Below are positions 1-7,717 of a DNA stretch of 37,844 nucleotides, in pieces. The stretch lies in IMG/VR virus record IMGVR_UViG_3300006805_000069, positions 1 through 37,844 of that record; one strand, written 5' to 3'. The number at the start of each line of letters is the position of its first letter. Within the stretch, counting starts at the first letter, position 1. A model generated the notes under the pieces. It did no database searches and was not told the DNA's origin. It saw nothing but the letters and a program-made list of their open reading frames with translations. The DNA comes from a virus. The position numbers and the translations under genes are program-made.

Positions 1-1563
1 ACAAACGCCGGTTCCATCTTCAAGTGAGGGGTAGAAAAACCAAACTTCCGAAAACAACGAATTTGCCCATGCCCAGCACTTATATGAGTTCGTCGTATCC
101 AAATCTTGGAACACCACATCCCACACCGAACATGGCAAAATCGACGGCCCACCACCGCCCATCACATAGAAGTTCTGCAACGACATCCAATAGACAGTTC
201 CACGCAGGATGCACCGGGCATGCTTGGCGATCAGGCCACACCCCGTCCCCACTTCGTTGACGCCAAACACCAGCGGCTGACCCGTGTACTGCATGGTCCA
301 AACCGCTAAGTCGGTCCAGATCAGCCCTTGGTTTGGCGCTTGCATCGCTCCAATAATTGCCGATCCGCGGGGAAGCCGGACAGATCCGACTTGGTTCGTC
401 GTGTCAATCGACCAATTCGTGTAATCATCTTGGTCCGACCAGCGAATCAGAAGCGGATCTTGATAGACCCCAAGGCTGCCAGTGCTCGATTGTGTCGTGG
501 TCCCGTAGGCGACAAGGATGCGCGCCGGCATCGCGACGAACATGCCGGTCGAGAACAATGGAGCGTTTTCCGTCGCGACAAGCTGCGCATTCGAAAACCC
601 ACCGTTCGGGTCCCATGCATAAATGCCGCCATTTTCTGGCGACGCGATGAGGGTTTGACCCCAATTATCAATTGACCAGTCGCGCGATGTGATCGCCGTT
701 CCGGTCTGCTGCGCTGGTACAGATCCAGACCCGTACCCGCCCGAGCCATAGGCCCCAAGCCCATATCCAGAACCAGACGGCGCCGGCCCAAGATTGATGT
801 AGTAAAGGATCTCAGCAAGCCCGCCATTCATCGACACAGTCGCTGCCGACGTGGCCGCGTTGTTCACGGTGATTGTGACGGAGTTGGCCGTTGGCACCGT
901 GATGACTGGGTATGACCCACCCACTACAATACCGCCGACCGTTGTATCCAGCGGGAAGTTGACGGAACCCCCAACGACGAGCGTATGCGCGGTTATGTTA
1001 ACTGTGACCGTCGACGAACCGGACGTCGTTGTAAACGACACGAGCGTCCCAACGTTCGAAACCGTCGTAGCCGCGTTTGTTGGCGCCGTGATTTGATACG
1101 ATGTGGCGCCTGTGACCAGCGAGATCGCATAGGCCCCTGCCAGGGTCAGCCCACCAACTGTCAGAGGCGTATTAAAGTAAATCGAGTCAAACGTCGTGAC
1201 GTTGGAAATGTTTGGATCAACGATGGTAACGATTGGGCTTCCTGCGGTCGTCGAGAAATTTGGCGTGAAATCTGACGTAAAAATTTGCGGCGTGATGGTT
1301 TCCGATCCACCCCCGGTTATGACCGAAAGAGACCGTGCCGCCCCAACGGCCAAATGATTGGTTGCGTTGATATCCTGCCATGCGTGCATGTTCTGAATGG
1401 CAGAGCCGATCGAGAACCCGTAAAACTTAATCCATCCCCCGAGCTTTTGAACAAGCCCATCTTTCCAGCGAATCAGATTGGATGCCGAGTAGCCGCCTTC
1501 GTTCAGTGTTGGGGTGTAATCTGCGTTGATCCCAGGGCGAAGGCGAACGCTGTTGAGAGGCAT
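1..1563 (-). CDS. P22 gp10-like tail nozzle / DNA-stabilisation protein (3' end outside window)
   Basis: The frame is open from the ATG at 1563 down to base 1, giving at least 521 residues, so the C-terminus lies outside the window. The N-terminus (MPLNSVRLRPGINADYTPTL, then SASNLIRWKDGLVQKLGGW) and a late segment containing EVWFFYPSLEDGTGVC resemble the P22 gp10 family, which forms the nozzle under the portal and adaptor and retains packaged DNA. The middle (about residues 95-240) is rich in Thr, Val and Gly, as in beta-rich tail proteins. The start lies three bases after the stop of the upstream connector-like gene, which fits a shared transcript. Family assignment is by eye. A generic tail protein is the alternative. 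Confidence 0.7.
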   Translation of the reverse strand, partial: MPLNSVRLRPGINADYTPTLNEGGYSASNLIRWKDGLVQKLGGWIKFYGFSIGSAIQNMHAWQDINATNHLAVGAARSLSVITGGGSETITPQIFTSDFTPNFSTTAGSPIVTIVDPNISNVTTFDSIYFNTPLTVGGLTLAGAYAISLVTGATSYQITAPTNAATTVSNVGTLVSFTTTSGSSTVTVNITAHTLVVGGSVNFPLDTTVGGIVVGGSYPVITVPTANSVTITVNNAATSAATVSMNGGLAEILYYINLGPAPSGSGYGLGAYGSGGYGSGSVPAQQTGTAITSRDWSIDNWGQTLIASPENGGIYAWDPNGGFSNAQLVATENAPLFSTGMFVAMPARILVAYGTTTQSSTGSLGVYQDPLLIRWSDQDDYTNWSIDTTNQVGSVRLPRGSAIIGAMQAPNQGLIWTDLAVWTMQYTGQPLVFGVNEVGTGCGLIAKHARCILRGTVYWMSLQNFYVMGGGGPSILPCSVWDVVFQDLDTTNSYKCWAWANSLFSEVWFFYPSLEDGTGVC

Positions 1564-1566
1564 CCG

Positions 1567-2271
1567 TTACCCTCTCTGCGGTTGGGCTGTTGGCTCAAGA
1601 CGCTTCGACGTCCACGAGGCTCCTGCGAATTTTTTGCGCGCTTCTTCGCCGTCGGCAGATGCTTTGAGCAATTGATATTGCGACTCCCAAGACGCAGCCA
1701 TCTTTGGATCGTCCGCCTGCGCCCCGAAGTTTTTCTGATACCCCGCAGCAAAGATCATCGACGCAGCGAGGAACAAATCGGGCAAATACGATGTCAAGAA
1801 CGTCGTCTGGTTAGAACTGGACAACGGCGCCGGACGGATCGTTCCAATGACCTCGACACCAAGCGCGCTACCGGGCGGAGGGCCGACAGCCATCGTCTGA
1901 TCGGTGATCATGGCGAAATAGCGTGGCACGGTCGATACTGAGGCAGCGGTTTCCGACGGCCACGATGCGTCGAGATAATCCAAACTCGCTGGATCAAGTT
2001 GAGCGACGCGAACACCAGCGCTCAATAGGTTCACGCCCGACACAACGACAAAACGACCATTGGTCGTTGGAAGGGTGAAGTTGCGGCTGTTGGCTGTAAG
2101 AACGCCGGACGTATCGCGCACAACTGTACTGATCAGATCCAGTTCGCGATAGATTCTTTGCTCGGCGTAATCAATAATAGACGGCAACACCGTTACGTAA
2201 TCAGGATCGGTCGCAGACCCAGCCATCATCGAAACCAACGTGTTTCCGTAAGTAGCGTAGGTCAAAGACAT
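1567..2271 (-). CDS. Head-tail connector/adaptor-like protein
   Basis: 234 residues. The N-terminal helical segment (YATYGNTLVSMMAG, then DYVTVLPSIIDYAEQRIYREL) matches the usual start of short-tail phage adaptor proteins, which sit between portal and nozzle. The body is beta-rich and the C-terminal third is helical (LASSMIFAAGYQ-like, then a Lys/Ala-rich end). The ATG at 2271 has AGGAAG about 12 bases upstream. It lies directly before the gp10-like gene, the normal order for neck genes. A second, different connector-like gene is at 7017-7706, so which of the two is the true portal-binding adaptor is not settled by sequence alone. Confidence 0.6.
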   Translation of the reverse strand: MSLTYATYGNTLVSMMAGSATDPDYVTVLPSIIDYAEQRIYRELDLISTVVRDTSGVLTANSRNFTLPTTNGRFVVVSGVNLLSAGVRVAQLDPASLDYLDASWPSETAASVSTVPRYFAMITDQTMAVGPPPGSALGVEVIGTIRPAPLSSSNQTTFLTSYLPDLFLAASMIFAAGYQKNFGAQADDPKMAASWESQYQLLKASADGEEARKKFAGASWTSKRLEPTAQPQRG

Positions 2272-2289
2272 GGGTGAGATTGCTTCCTG

Positions 2290-2877
2290 TTATGACCAAT
2301 AGGCGTCGGACGCGAAGTCGGATGGGATCGGAGCCATGGCCAACAGCGCGAAACTCTTCATCCACAACGGCGACCGGAACGCTGTTGCGCCCATCGTGAT
2401 TTTTGCCCAGTCGATCGGCGTGATCAAAACCGGACCCGTATTCGTATCAATCGGAAATTCCACACCTGAAAAGCCAAGCGTCATCATGGCATTTACAGAC
2501 TTGTCGACGTCGTCCCACCCCTTCATATCGGCCTGCGTTGTGCCAAACCGGTGGACCCCCCGAGCATCTTGAAAATCGTAATCAAACCCAAGGGCCATGC
2601 GGCGTTCGCGCTCGGCAATCACATGATCTTGAGACACCAAACGGGTCACAACAACCCGCTCACCATCGAATTCGACTTTGGATGATCCACCAAACGATAG
2701 ATAGCGAGGAACCAGCCGCCATACATCACCCACCATGCCGATCGCCGGACTATGAACATGATCTCCATTGGGCAGCACAATACTTGACGGTGAGCCTTCA
2801 CATTGCCGTTCGGTATCGCCCCAGCACATCACTTCGTTGCCATTCAAATCGACCAAGGAATACCCAATCTGATCCAT
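2290..2877 (-). CDS. Tail-associated protein, DUF4376-like C-terminal half
   Basis: 195 residues. The first half carries a small beta-rich section (WRLVPRYLSFGGSSKVEFDG). The second half, roughly residues 90-175, has the pattern RRMALGFDYDFQDARGVHRF, then GWDDVDKSVNAMMTLG, then ITPIDWAKITMGATAF. That resembles DUF4376 domains found at the ends of tail-fibre operons. The ATG at 2877 follows the stop of the upstream glycine-rich gene by two bases, so translation is probably coupled. A role as fibre chaperone or virion component is inference from position. No enzyme motif was seen. Confidence 0.5.
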   Translation of the reverse strand: MDQIGYSLVDLNGNEVMCWGDTERQCEGSPSSIVLPNGDHVHSPAIGMVGDVWRLVPRYLSFGGSSKVEFDGERVVVTRLVSQDHVIAERERRMALGFDYDFQDARGVHRFGTTQADMKGWDDVDKSVNAMMTLGFSGVEFPIDTNTGPVLITPIDWAKITMGATAFRSPLWMKSFALLAMAPIPSDFASDAYWS

Positions 2878-2879
2878 CG

Positions 2880-3698
2880 TTACATTCCCAGCATTGGATT
2901 GTTGAACCCGCGCGCTGCAACCAACGGCGTGTACGTAATGATAATAAGACCTTGGCTACCGTTCGTGCCGGATACACCGCCACCCGCGCCACCCGCGCCA
3001 CCCGCGCCATAAGCACCCGCCGATCCAGCCCCCGTGTTGGAGTTGCTTGTGTCAAGCGACGTTCCACCACCACCGGACCCGCAACCATGAGTGGCGTCAA
3101 ATTCCGTTCCACTTTGACCGTTGCCGCTTGGTCCTGCACCTGTACCCGCACCAGCGCCGCCCGTTAGAGCGCCGTTGTTGGATGTGCCGCCCGTGTCCGA
3201 GTTGGCCCCGGTTGTGTTGCCACCCCAGCCAGCGGGACCACCCGCCCCACCACCGCCGCCACCACGCCGCGAGTTCGGGTTGGTCGAGTTGCCGCCAAGG
3301 TTTTTTGTCGTTCCAACGCCGCCCGTATTGCCTGACTGCTCACCCCCAACGCCACCGGTCCCGTTACCGCCGCCCGTGCCGCCCTTGGCTCCACATGACG
3401 ATGCCGCCAAGTTGGCGCCGTTGAACCACGTATCCCCGCCTGTTGTCCCATCGGCCCCAGCGGAACTTGTGCCCGCGGCCCCGACCGAATAACTCGCACT
3501 TCCGCCGGGCGTGAGCGTCAAGTTTGAAATCTTTGAATAGGCACCGCCGCCGCCGCCGCGCCGTGATGTTGGACCGGCCGTACCACCGCCACCACCGCCG
3601 CCACCGCCGATCGTTTCGATCGTATTGACAGAGCTGTTCCAATCGCTCGGAACGGTCCATGTCCCAGCGCCCGTGGTTGCCAAGAAAACAGTCGTCAT
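2880..3698 (-). CDS. Glycine-rich tail-tip / receptor-binding protein
   Basis: 272 residues. After an N-terminal beta segment (TWTVPSDWNSSVNTIETIGG) there are long glycine tracts (residues about 32-55, 140-155 and 205-240) separated by variable Asn/Ser/Thr loops, closing with GLIIITYTP. This layout fits phage polyglycine tip proteins such as the T-even gp38-type adhesins, where glycine-rich strands pack as polyglycine II and the loops touch the receptor. The start overlaps the upstream stop as ATGA (3695-3698). The short GGC/GGT repeats make it prone to slippage and recombination. Confidence 0.65.
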   Translation of the reverse strand: MTTVFLATTGAGTWTVPSDWNSSVNTIETIGGGGGGGGGTAGPTSRRGGGGGAYSKISNLTLTPGGSASYSVGAAGTSSAGADGTTGGDTWFNGANLAASSCGAKGGTGGGNGTGGVGGEQSGNTGGVGTTKNLGGNSTNPNSRRGGGGGGAGGPAGWGGNTTGANSDTGGTSNNGALTGGAGAGTGAGPSGNGQSGTEFDATHGCGSGGGGTSLDTSNSNTGAGSAGAYGAGGAGGAGGGVSGTNGSQGLIIITYTPLVAARGFNNPMLGM

Positions 3699-4444
3699 TG
3701 CAGTGCCTTGATCAAATAGGTGGAGACACTATTGATGCGGCGAATGGAGATTATGAACTTGTTCGTGTTGGTCGTCGTCAACGCATCGCCCGTACTCGAC
3801 GAGACCGTGAAACCGGAAAACGTAATCGCACCCGCGCTCGCCCCGTTGGTGATCAGAATATCTATGGCGCTATCGGAGGCAGGCGCCGCCAGCGTGTGCG
3901 CCCCGTTGTTGGTGTAATACTGATAGTTTCCGTTTGCCGCATCTGGCGTGGTCGTGCCGCTCGACACCGTGCCGATGTTGTTCGGCGTGACATAGTAACC
4001 CTTGGTAATTGTCGCATTGTTGCCGGTCGTCAAAATGTTGCTAGATACAGCCGGGAACGTGAAGGTCTGACTATCCGTGCCTGCCAACGTCAGGATATTG
4101 TTGACCGTTAACGCTTTGCCGACTGCGATGTTCGGCAGATCCTCCGCAGCCGACGTGATAAAAACTTGAGCGCTGCCTGATAGGTTGATCGCCGTGTTTG
4201 AATTGGTCGACTTCAGAACAGTTCTCGTCAGTGTCGTGCCGGCCGCCGTATATGTGCCTCGTCCGATTTCTGAGGCATTCGTATCGGCAATCGCATACGT
4301 GACCACATCACCGTCGGCCACGCCCGCACCCGAAAATGAGAGGAACGTGACACCGCCAGACGTCGCCGCCGCCCCGAGCGTAATCGTCCCCGTCCCCGTC
4401 GTCGCCGTTGTCATGCGCGCGAGATTTGCTAGAACCTTTGCCAT
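3695..4444 (-). CDS. Tail fibre-like structural protein
   Basis: 249 residues. The N-terminus (MAKVLANLARMTTATTGTGT) and the segment GRGTYTAAGTTLTRTVLKST followed by NLSGSAQVFITS form a domain that I recognise from many alphaproteobacterial phage tail operons. The rest is Thr/Ser/Asn-rich and beta-predicted, without enzymatic motifs. It is followed with an ATGA overlap by the glycine-rich protein, suggesting a fibre plus tip pair. Its start codon at 4444 lies 4-5 bp from the -10 box of the divergent HNH gene, so the two transcription signals are nested. Confidence 0.6.
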   Translation of the reverse strand: MAKVLANLARMTTATTGTGTITLGAAATSGGVTFLSFSGAGVADGDVVTYAIADTNASEIGRGTYTAAGTTLTRTVLKSTNSNTAINLSGSAQVFITSAAEDLPNIAVGKALTVNNILTLAGTDSQTFTFPAVSSNILTTGNNATITKGYYVTPNNIGTVSSGTTTPDAANGNYQYYTNNGAHTLAAPASDSAIDILITNGASAGAITFSGFTVSSSTGDALTTTNTNKFIISIRRINSVSTYLIKALQ

Positions 4445-4454
4445 CGTATATAAT
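4426..4454 (+). promoter_or_regulatory. Sigma70-type promoter for the HNH gene
   Basis: A -35-like TTGCTA (4426-4431), a 17-base spacer and a perfect TATAAT -10 (4449-4454) precede the plus-strand HNH ORF at 4487 by about 30 bases. The -35 lies inside the start of the opposite-strand fibre gene. Confidence 0.6.
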
Positions 4455-4486
4455 GGACCCTACTGTTGATTTTCTAAGAGAACAAC

Positions 4487-5050
4487 ATGGCTAAATGCAT
4501 CATTGATGGGTGTATTGGACTATCGCGGACCCAAGGGTTGTGTAATCGACACGCATTAAGGCGTCGAAGATACGGAACACCTTACGGCGGAGGCCCAGCG
4601 TATGGCATCAGAAACCAAATTTGTTCTCAGCCTGAATGCAAAGCCAAGGCAAAAGCTCACGGTTTATGCAACGCGCATTACAAACGTTTGCTATCTCATG
4701 GAGATGCCAACGTTTTAAAGAAGCGCATGAGCCCTCGCGGAGCGCCTTTGTCCTATTTACTGGAACATATGAACGATCAGTGTTGCTACCCGTGGCCATT
4801 TGCGCGAGGCAAAAACGGGTACGCGTATGTTGTAGTTGATGGAAAGATAAAATTAGCACACAGGCATGTTTGCGAAGTGGCACACGGCCCATCAACGCCA
4901 GAAAAGCCACACGCTTTACATAAGTGCGGTCAAGGGAACGCTGCATGCTTTAGTGCCTCATGCCTTTACTGGGGAACGCCTGCCGACAACGGGCGTGACA
5001 CCATCCAGCACAATATCATTCGAAAAAATCGGCGACATCTTATTGAATGA
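4487..5050 (+). CDS. HNH homing endonuclease
   Basis: 187 residues on the strand opposite to all neighbours. Two tandem zinc-finger-like modules come first: C4/C9...GLCNRH (residues 4-22) and C46/C51...GLCNAH (46-64). An HNH nuclease domain follows (about 100-170) with H125-R-H127, HALHKCG around 142-148 and the closing SASCLYWGTPADNGRD. This matches HNH_3-type free-standing homing endonucleases, which cut homologous loci lacking the insertion. An own promoter (TATAAT at 4449) and AAGAG upstream of the ATG support independent expression. Its 3' end overlaps the convergent gene at 5040 by 11 bases, so the insertion may have altered that gene's tail. Confidence 0.85.
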   Translation: MAKCIIDGCIGLSRTQGLCNRHALRRRRYGTPYGGGPAYGIRNQICSQPECKAKAKAHGLCNAHYKRLLSHGDANVLKKRMSPRGAPLSYLLEHMNDQCCYPWPFARGKNGYAYVVVDGKIKLAHRHVCEVAHGPSTPEKPHALHKCGQGNAACFSASCLYWGTPADNGRDTIQHNIIRKNRRHLIE

Positions 5051-5531
5051 TGTAGCCGCGGTGACGTGGGTGCGGAACCGGGATATACGAACGCAAAATT
5101 GTAATGACTGTCGAACAACTCACGCGCACGGTTGTTGTGATGGATTTGATCACCGATACGGCACCAACGCATGGCGCAACGACAGTCTTGGACATCGACC
5201 GCCGCACGGTCACGGCGCCAGCGCACGACGCGGCCACGATCTTTTGAACGCTACGGCGCAAGGCCGTCGATGACGCGCACGTGGCAGAAATCAAAACAAG
5301 AAACGCACGCTGCGCTGTGACGGTCGCCGACGACGCACATGAAGCCAAAACAATTTTAGCCACCGACTTCAAAACCGTCGTCGATGACGCACACGATGCT
5401 GTCACATTGCGCGTAGCCGACTTGATCACCGACGTTGACGTGACCGACGCAACCGATACCGTCTTTGCGTTGAGAACAAACGTCGTTCCCTGCCCAAGAG
5501 CGGCTTGGCCAAGCGCGTTGAACCCCATCAT
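5040..5531 (-). CDS. Degenerate-repeat phage protein with periodic cysteines
   Basis: 163 residues, starting MMGFNALGQAALGQ. It consists of about six degenerate repeats of roughly 19-21 residues of the form K/R-S-x-x-K-x-V-x-A-S-C-A-S-S-x-T-V, each with one cysteine. I recognise similar repeat proteins in tail regions of uncultured phages but know no function. The last residues (VPHPRHRGYIIQ) break the pattern and lie where the HNH gene overlaps, which suggests the original C-terminus was replaced when the HNH gene inserted. Confidence 0.55.
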   Translation of the reverse strand: MMGFNALGQAALGQGTTFVLNAKTVSVASVTSTSVIKSATRNVTASCASSTTVLKSVAKIVLASCASSATVTAQRAFLVLISATCASSTALRRSVQKIVAASCAGAVTVRRSMSKTVVAPCVGAVSVIKSITTTVRVSCSTVITILRSYIPVPHPRHRGYIIQ

Positions 5532-5558
5532 GGCGTGATCATTCCTCGCCCGTCGTCA

Positions 5559-5945
5559 TCAGGTGAACGCGACTTTGACGGTGAACGCGATAGCGTCGCC
5601 CGTCGACAGGTTGATCACAGAGAAGTCCCCATAAATTCCCATGTTCCCGCCAGTTGGCGGAGATCCAGACCCCGCCGCATCGAAAACCCCGACCTCAGTA
5701 ATGGCGCGAGTGCCGGCCGCGGTAATCGTGCCAACGACCTGATACGTGTCGTTCGTCTGTGTCGTCGTGACTTGGCTTGCCGTACCTGTCGCACGCGCTT
5801 CCGTCGTGGTCGTCGTCGTCACCACGTTGGCAGAGGCAGCCGCACCCGTGCCGGTTCCCCATTGCAGATATTTCGGCAGGGACGTATAGGCCACCCATGC
5901 TGACGTGATGTTGGCAAGTCCATTGTTCTGCACTCGGCTTACCAT
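5559..5945 (-). CDS. Small beta-rich virion protein
   Basis: 128 residues. The order KYLQWGTGTGAAAS, a Thr-rich stretch, EARATGTASQVTTTQTNDTYQ, GTRAITEVGVFDA and SVINLSTGDAIAFTVKVAFT matches a small structural protein that is common in alphaproteobacterial phage tail clusters. The start codon overlaps the upstream 57-residue gene by seven bases, consistent with coupled translation. Its exact place in the virion is unknown. Confidence 0.55.
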   Translation of the reverse strand: MVSRVQNNGLANITSAWVAYTSLPKYLQWGTGTGAAASANVVTTTTTTEARATGTASQVTTTQTNDTYQVVGTITAAGTRAITEVGVFDAAGSGSPPTGGNMGIYGDFSVINLSTGDAIAFTVKVAFT

Positions 5946-6112
5946 GTCTTATACCCCCTGATCCATGCCAACGCGCGCCATGCGAAGCGTTTGAATGGGT
6001 TGCTGCTATAGTAGGCGATCACACCAAGATTTTCCCGCTTTCCGTTCGCGCGGATAATCACGGCCTCAATCGTAGCCTGTCTGACAGGCTGCGAAATTGC
6101 TAATGTTCCCAT
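5939..6112 (-). CDS. Small basic protein, 57 residues
   Basis: A short ORF filling the gap between two tail genes: MGTLAISQPVRQATIEAVII, then a basic segment with KRENLGVIAYY and a Trp/Arg-rich end (KRFAWRALAWIRGYKTW). It overlaps the next start (ATGGTAA at 5939-5945). Function unknown; the tight packing and overlap are the evidence that it is real. Confidence 0.5.
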   Translation of the reverse strand: MGTLAISQPVRQATIEAVIIRANGKRENLGVIAYYSSNPFKRFAWRALAWIRGYKTW

Positions 6113-6121
6113 TGCTATCCC

Positions 6122-6661
6122 TTATGTCACCGTTCGAGACGCTTTCAGCGCGATGGTGATTCGCGTGAAACTTGAATTGCTATTGATCACGAAGGCCAGC
6201 ACATCGTTTTCGGAGAACGTTGTGGTCCAGAGCGCCAACGTCGTATCCTGATATTTCGTGCCAGATGTTATCGTCGGATAATTGCCGCCCACGATGCTAT
6301 TTGATGCCGTCGGGGCTGTGATGCCGCCATCAAACTCGCTATACGTGCACTTCCAAATATCGGCCACAACGGACCCCGTTGTGTCCCCGAGCAGCGCGAC
6401 ACTGGTAAATATCCCGGCAAATGGAACTTTCAGGTAGCCCTTGCTTCCAGCGGTAATTGCAAGCCCGCCATCATCAATCACGTACTCAATCGCCGCAGGA
6501 AGCTCGTTGGCAAACTGATTGGCGATCTGTTGGACTTGCACCCGCTTTGACACGTAGACCGCAGGCAAGCCAACGTCCGCCACGTTCTGCGCGACTTCAA
6601 GATATGGCGTGCCGTCGATGGCCACAGCCACCGGCAAAGACGTTATGGGGACGTTTGCCAT
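6122..6661 (-). CDS. Tail/fibre structural protein
   Basis: 179 residues. An N-terminal part (MANVPITSLPVAVAIDGTPY, KRVQVQQIANQFANEL) precedes a beta-rich domain of about 120 residues. That domain has YVIDDGGLAITAGSKGYLKV, VALLGDTTGSVVADIWK, a TIT/DTT-rich middle and FTRITIALKAS at the end. I recognise it as a recurrent phage fibre-associated domain. The start overlaps the previous stop as TGATG. No enzymatic residues are apparent. Confidence 0.55.
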   Translation of the reverse strand: MANVPITSLPVAVAIDGTPYLEVAQNVADVGLPAVYVSKRVQVQQIANQFANELPAAIEYVIDDGGLAITAGSKGYLKVPFAGIFTSVALLGDTTGSVVADIWKCTYSEFDGGITAPTASNSIVGGNYPTITSGTKYQDTTLALWTTTFSENDVLAFVINSNSSFTRITIALKASRTVT

Positions 6662-7020
6662 CAGTATGCATTCTCATCATCTGTGCTGGTTCGAACGCGG
6701 GGAGAATCGTCTTCGGTGACACGCTCTTGGCCGCCTTCCGTCACGCGGTAGTCTGTTTCATCCAACGAGTAGGCTTCAGGACGCGCATTGTAGACGGGAG
6801 GTGGATCGGCGGGGAGCGTGATGGTGCGAAGCTGTTCGGTCGGGGCATCCAGGCATTTACCGCAAACGAGCAAGCGCAGATTGATCATCGTGGGGCCTGC
6901 CCACTGCATTTGCCATGTCAGGTCGACCAAGTTCCTAAGCCCACCGCACCTGTCACAGCATGCGAAACTTTGAGGCCACAGAGTATCAACGCGCGCTTTC
7001 CCATGCGGGCGCCAACTCAT
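6661..7020 (-). CDS. Zinc-ribbon phage protein
   Basis: 119 residues if translation starts at 7020 (MSWRPHGKARV), where ATGA joins it to the upstream connector-like gene. Longer in-frame alternatives are less likely because they would run deep into that gene. Two cysteine pairs (ACCDRCGG and VCGKC) fit a zinc ribbon. The segment RTITLPADPPPVYNARPE, followed by a DETDYRVT-type acidic tail, is typical of small conserved phage neck-region proteins. A role in neck assembly is inferred only from position. Confidence 0.6.
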   Translation of the reverse strand: MSWRPHGKARVDTLWPQSFACCDRCGGLRNLVDLTWQMQWAGPTMINLRLLVCGKCLDAPTEQLRTITLPADPPPVYNARPEAYSLDETDYRVTEGGQERVTEDDSPRVRTSTDDENAY

Positions 7021-7706
7021 CGGAAATACCCGCTCGTTGCCGGTGAAATGTAGAACGGAACCTGCTCGACATCTTTGCCCGATGCCTTTTCCCATGCCTT
7101 ATCGGCATCCATCCCGCGCTTGTCTTCAAACGAAGGTGCGTAGATCCGAGCCAACCGATGCGAGAGGCCAGCCGTGAAAGCATCATAAAACCGATAGGGA
7201 ATCTCAACACCGGTTCCGTTCGGCATCGACGCGTCTTGGACTTGCCGGACGCCGCGGATCTTAAGCGTATAGGTTGCCGCACCATCGGGCACCGGCCACA
7301 TCGTAATTTGCGGCGTGATCTGCCGGTCGAACCAATAAGAAGTGGGTGGACCTTGTGTGGTTTTGTTGGGCTGCGAGAAGTATTCGACCGTGCTCATGGC
7401 ACCAAGTGGACGATCATAGGCCGATCCACCCGAGGATTGAGCCACGTAGGCAACCTGAATAGCCACAAATTCAGATGGCAGCGTGTAAGTTGCCGTTCCC
7501 TGGACGAGCGCAACCGAGATCAATTCCGACAGCCACAGGTTTGGTTGATCCGATGACCATGCACATAGCAGCAAGTTGGATTCGACTTCGGCATCTTTCA
7601 TGTGCTCGGCAACGATTTGCGGGCCTCGAATGCCGATCCGGCCATAGGCTTGCTTCACAAGCAGCGAGAGAGCGGGCGAAAAAGAATAGGTGCCGGATGT
7701 GGACAT
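7017..7706 (-). CDS. Head-tail connector / tail-tube-like protein
   Basis: 229 residues. It begins with a helical segment (SPALSLLVKQAYGRIGIRGP, HMKDAEVESNLLLCAW). A beta-rich middle follows (YTLPSEFVAIQVAYV, PPTSYWFDRQITPQITMWPV, YTLKIRGVRQVQD) and then a helical end (YDAFTAGLSHRLARIY). This is the usual layout of short-tail adaptor or gp11-type connector proteins. An AAGGGGT ribosome-binding site lies about seven bases before the ATG. It differs from the connector-like protein at 1567-2271, so the neck may use two stacked connector rings. Confidence 0.6.
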   Translation of the reverse strand: MSTSGTYSFSPALSLLVKQAYGRIGIRGPQIVAEHMKDAEVESNLLLCAWSSDQPNLWLSELISVALVQGTATYTLPSEFVAIQVAYVAQSSGGSAYDRPLGAMSTVEYFSQPNKTTQGPPTSYWFDRQITPQITMWPVPDGAATYTLKIRGVRQVQDASMPNGTGVEIPYRFYDAFTAGLSHRLARIYAPSFEDKRGMDADKAWEKASGKDVEQVPFYISPATSGYFR

Positions 7707-7717
7707 GAAATTACCCC

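Noticed and set aside
3121-3492. Proline-rich plus-strand ORF opposite the glycine-rich protein (same for 7980-8306)
   Set aside because: GGN codons read as CCN on the other strand, so proline-rich mirror ORFs are unavoidable.
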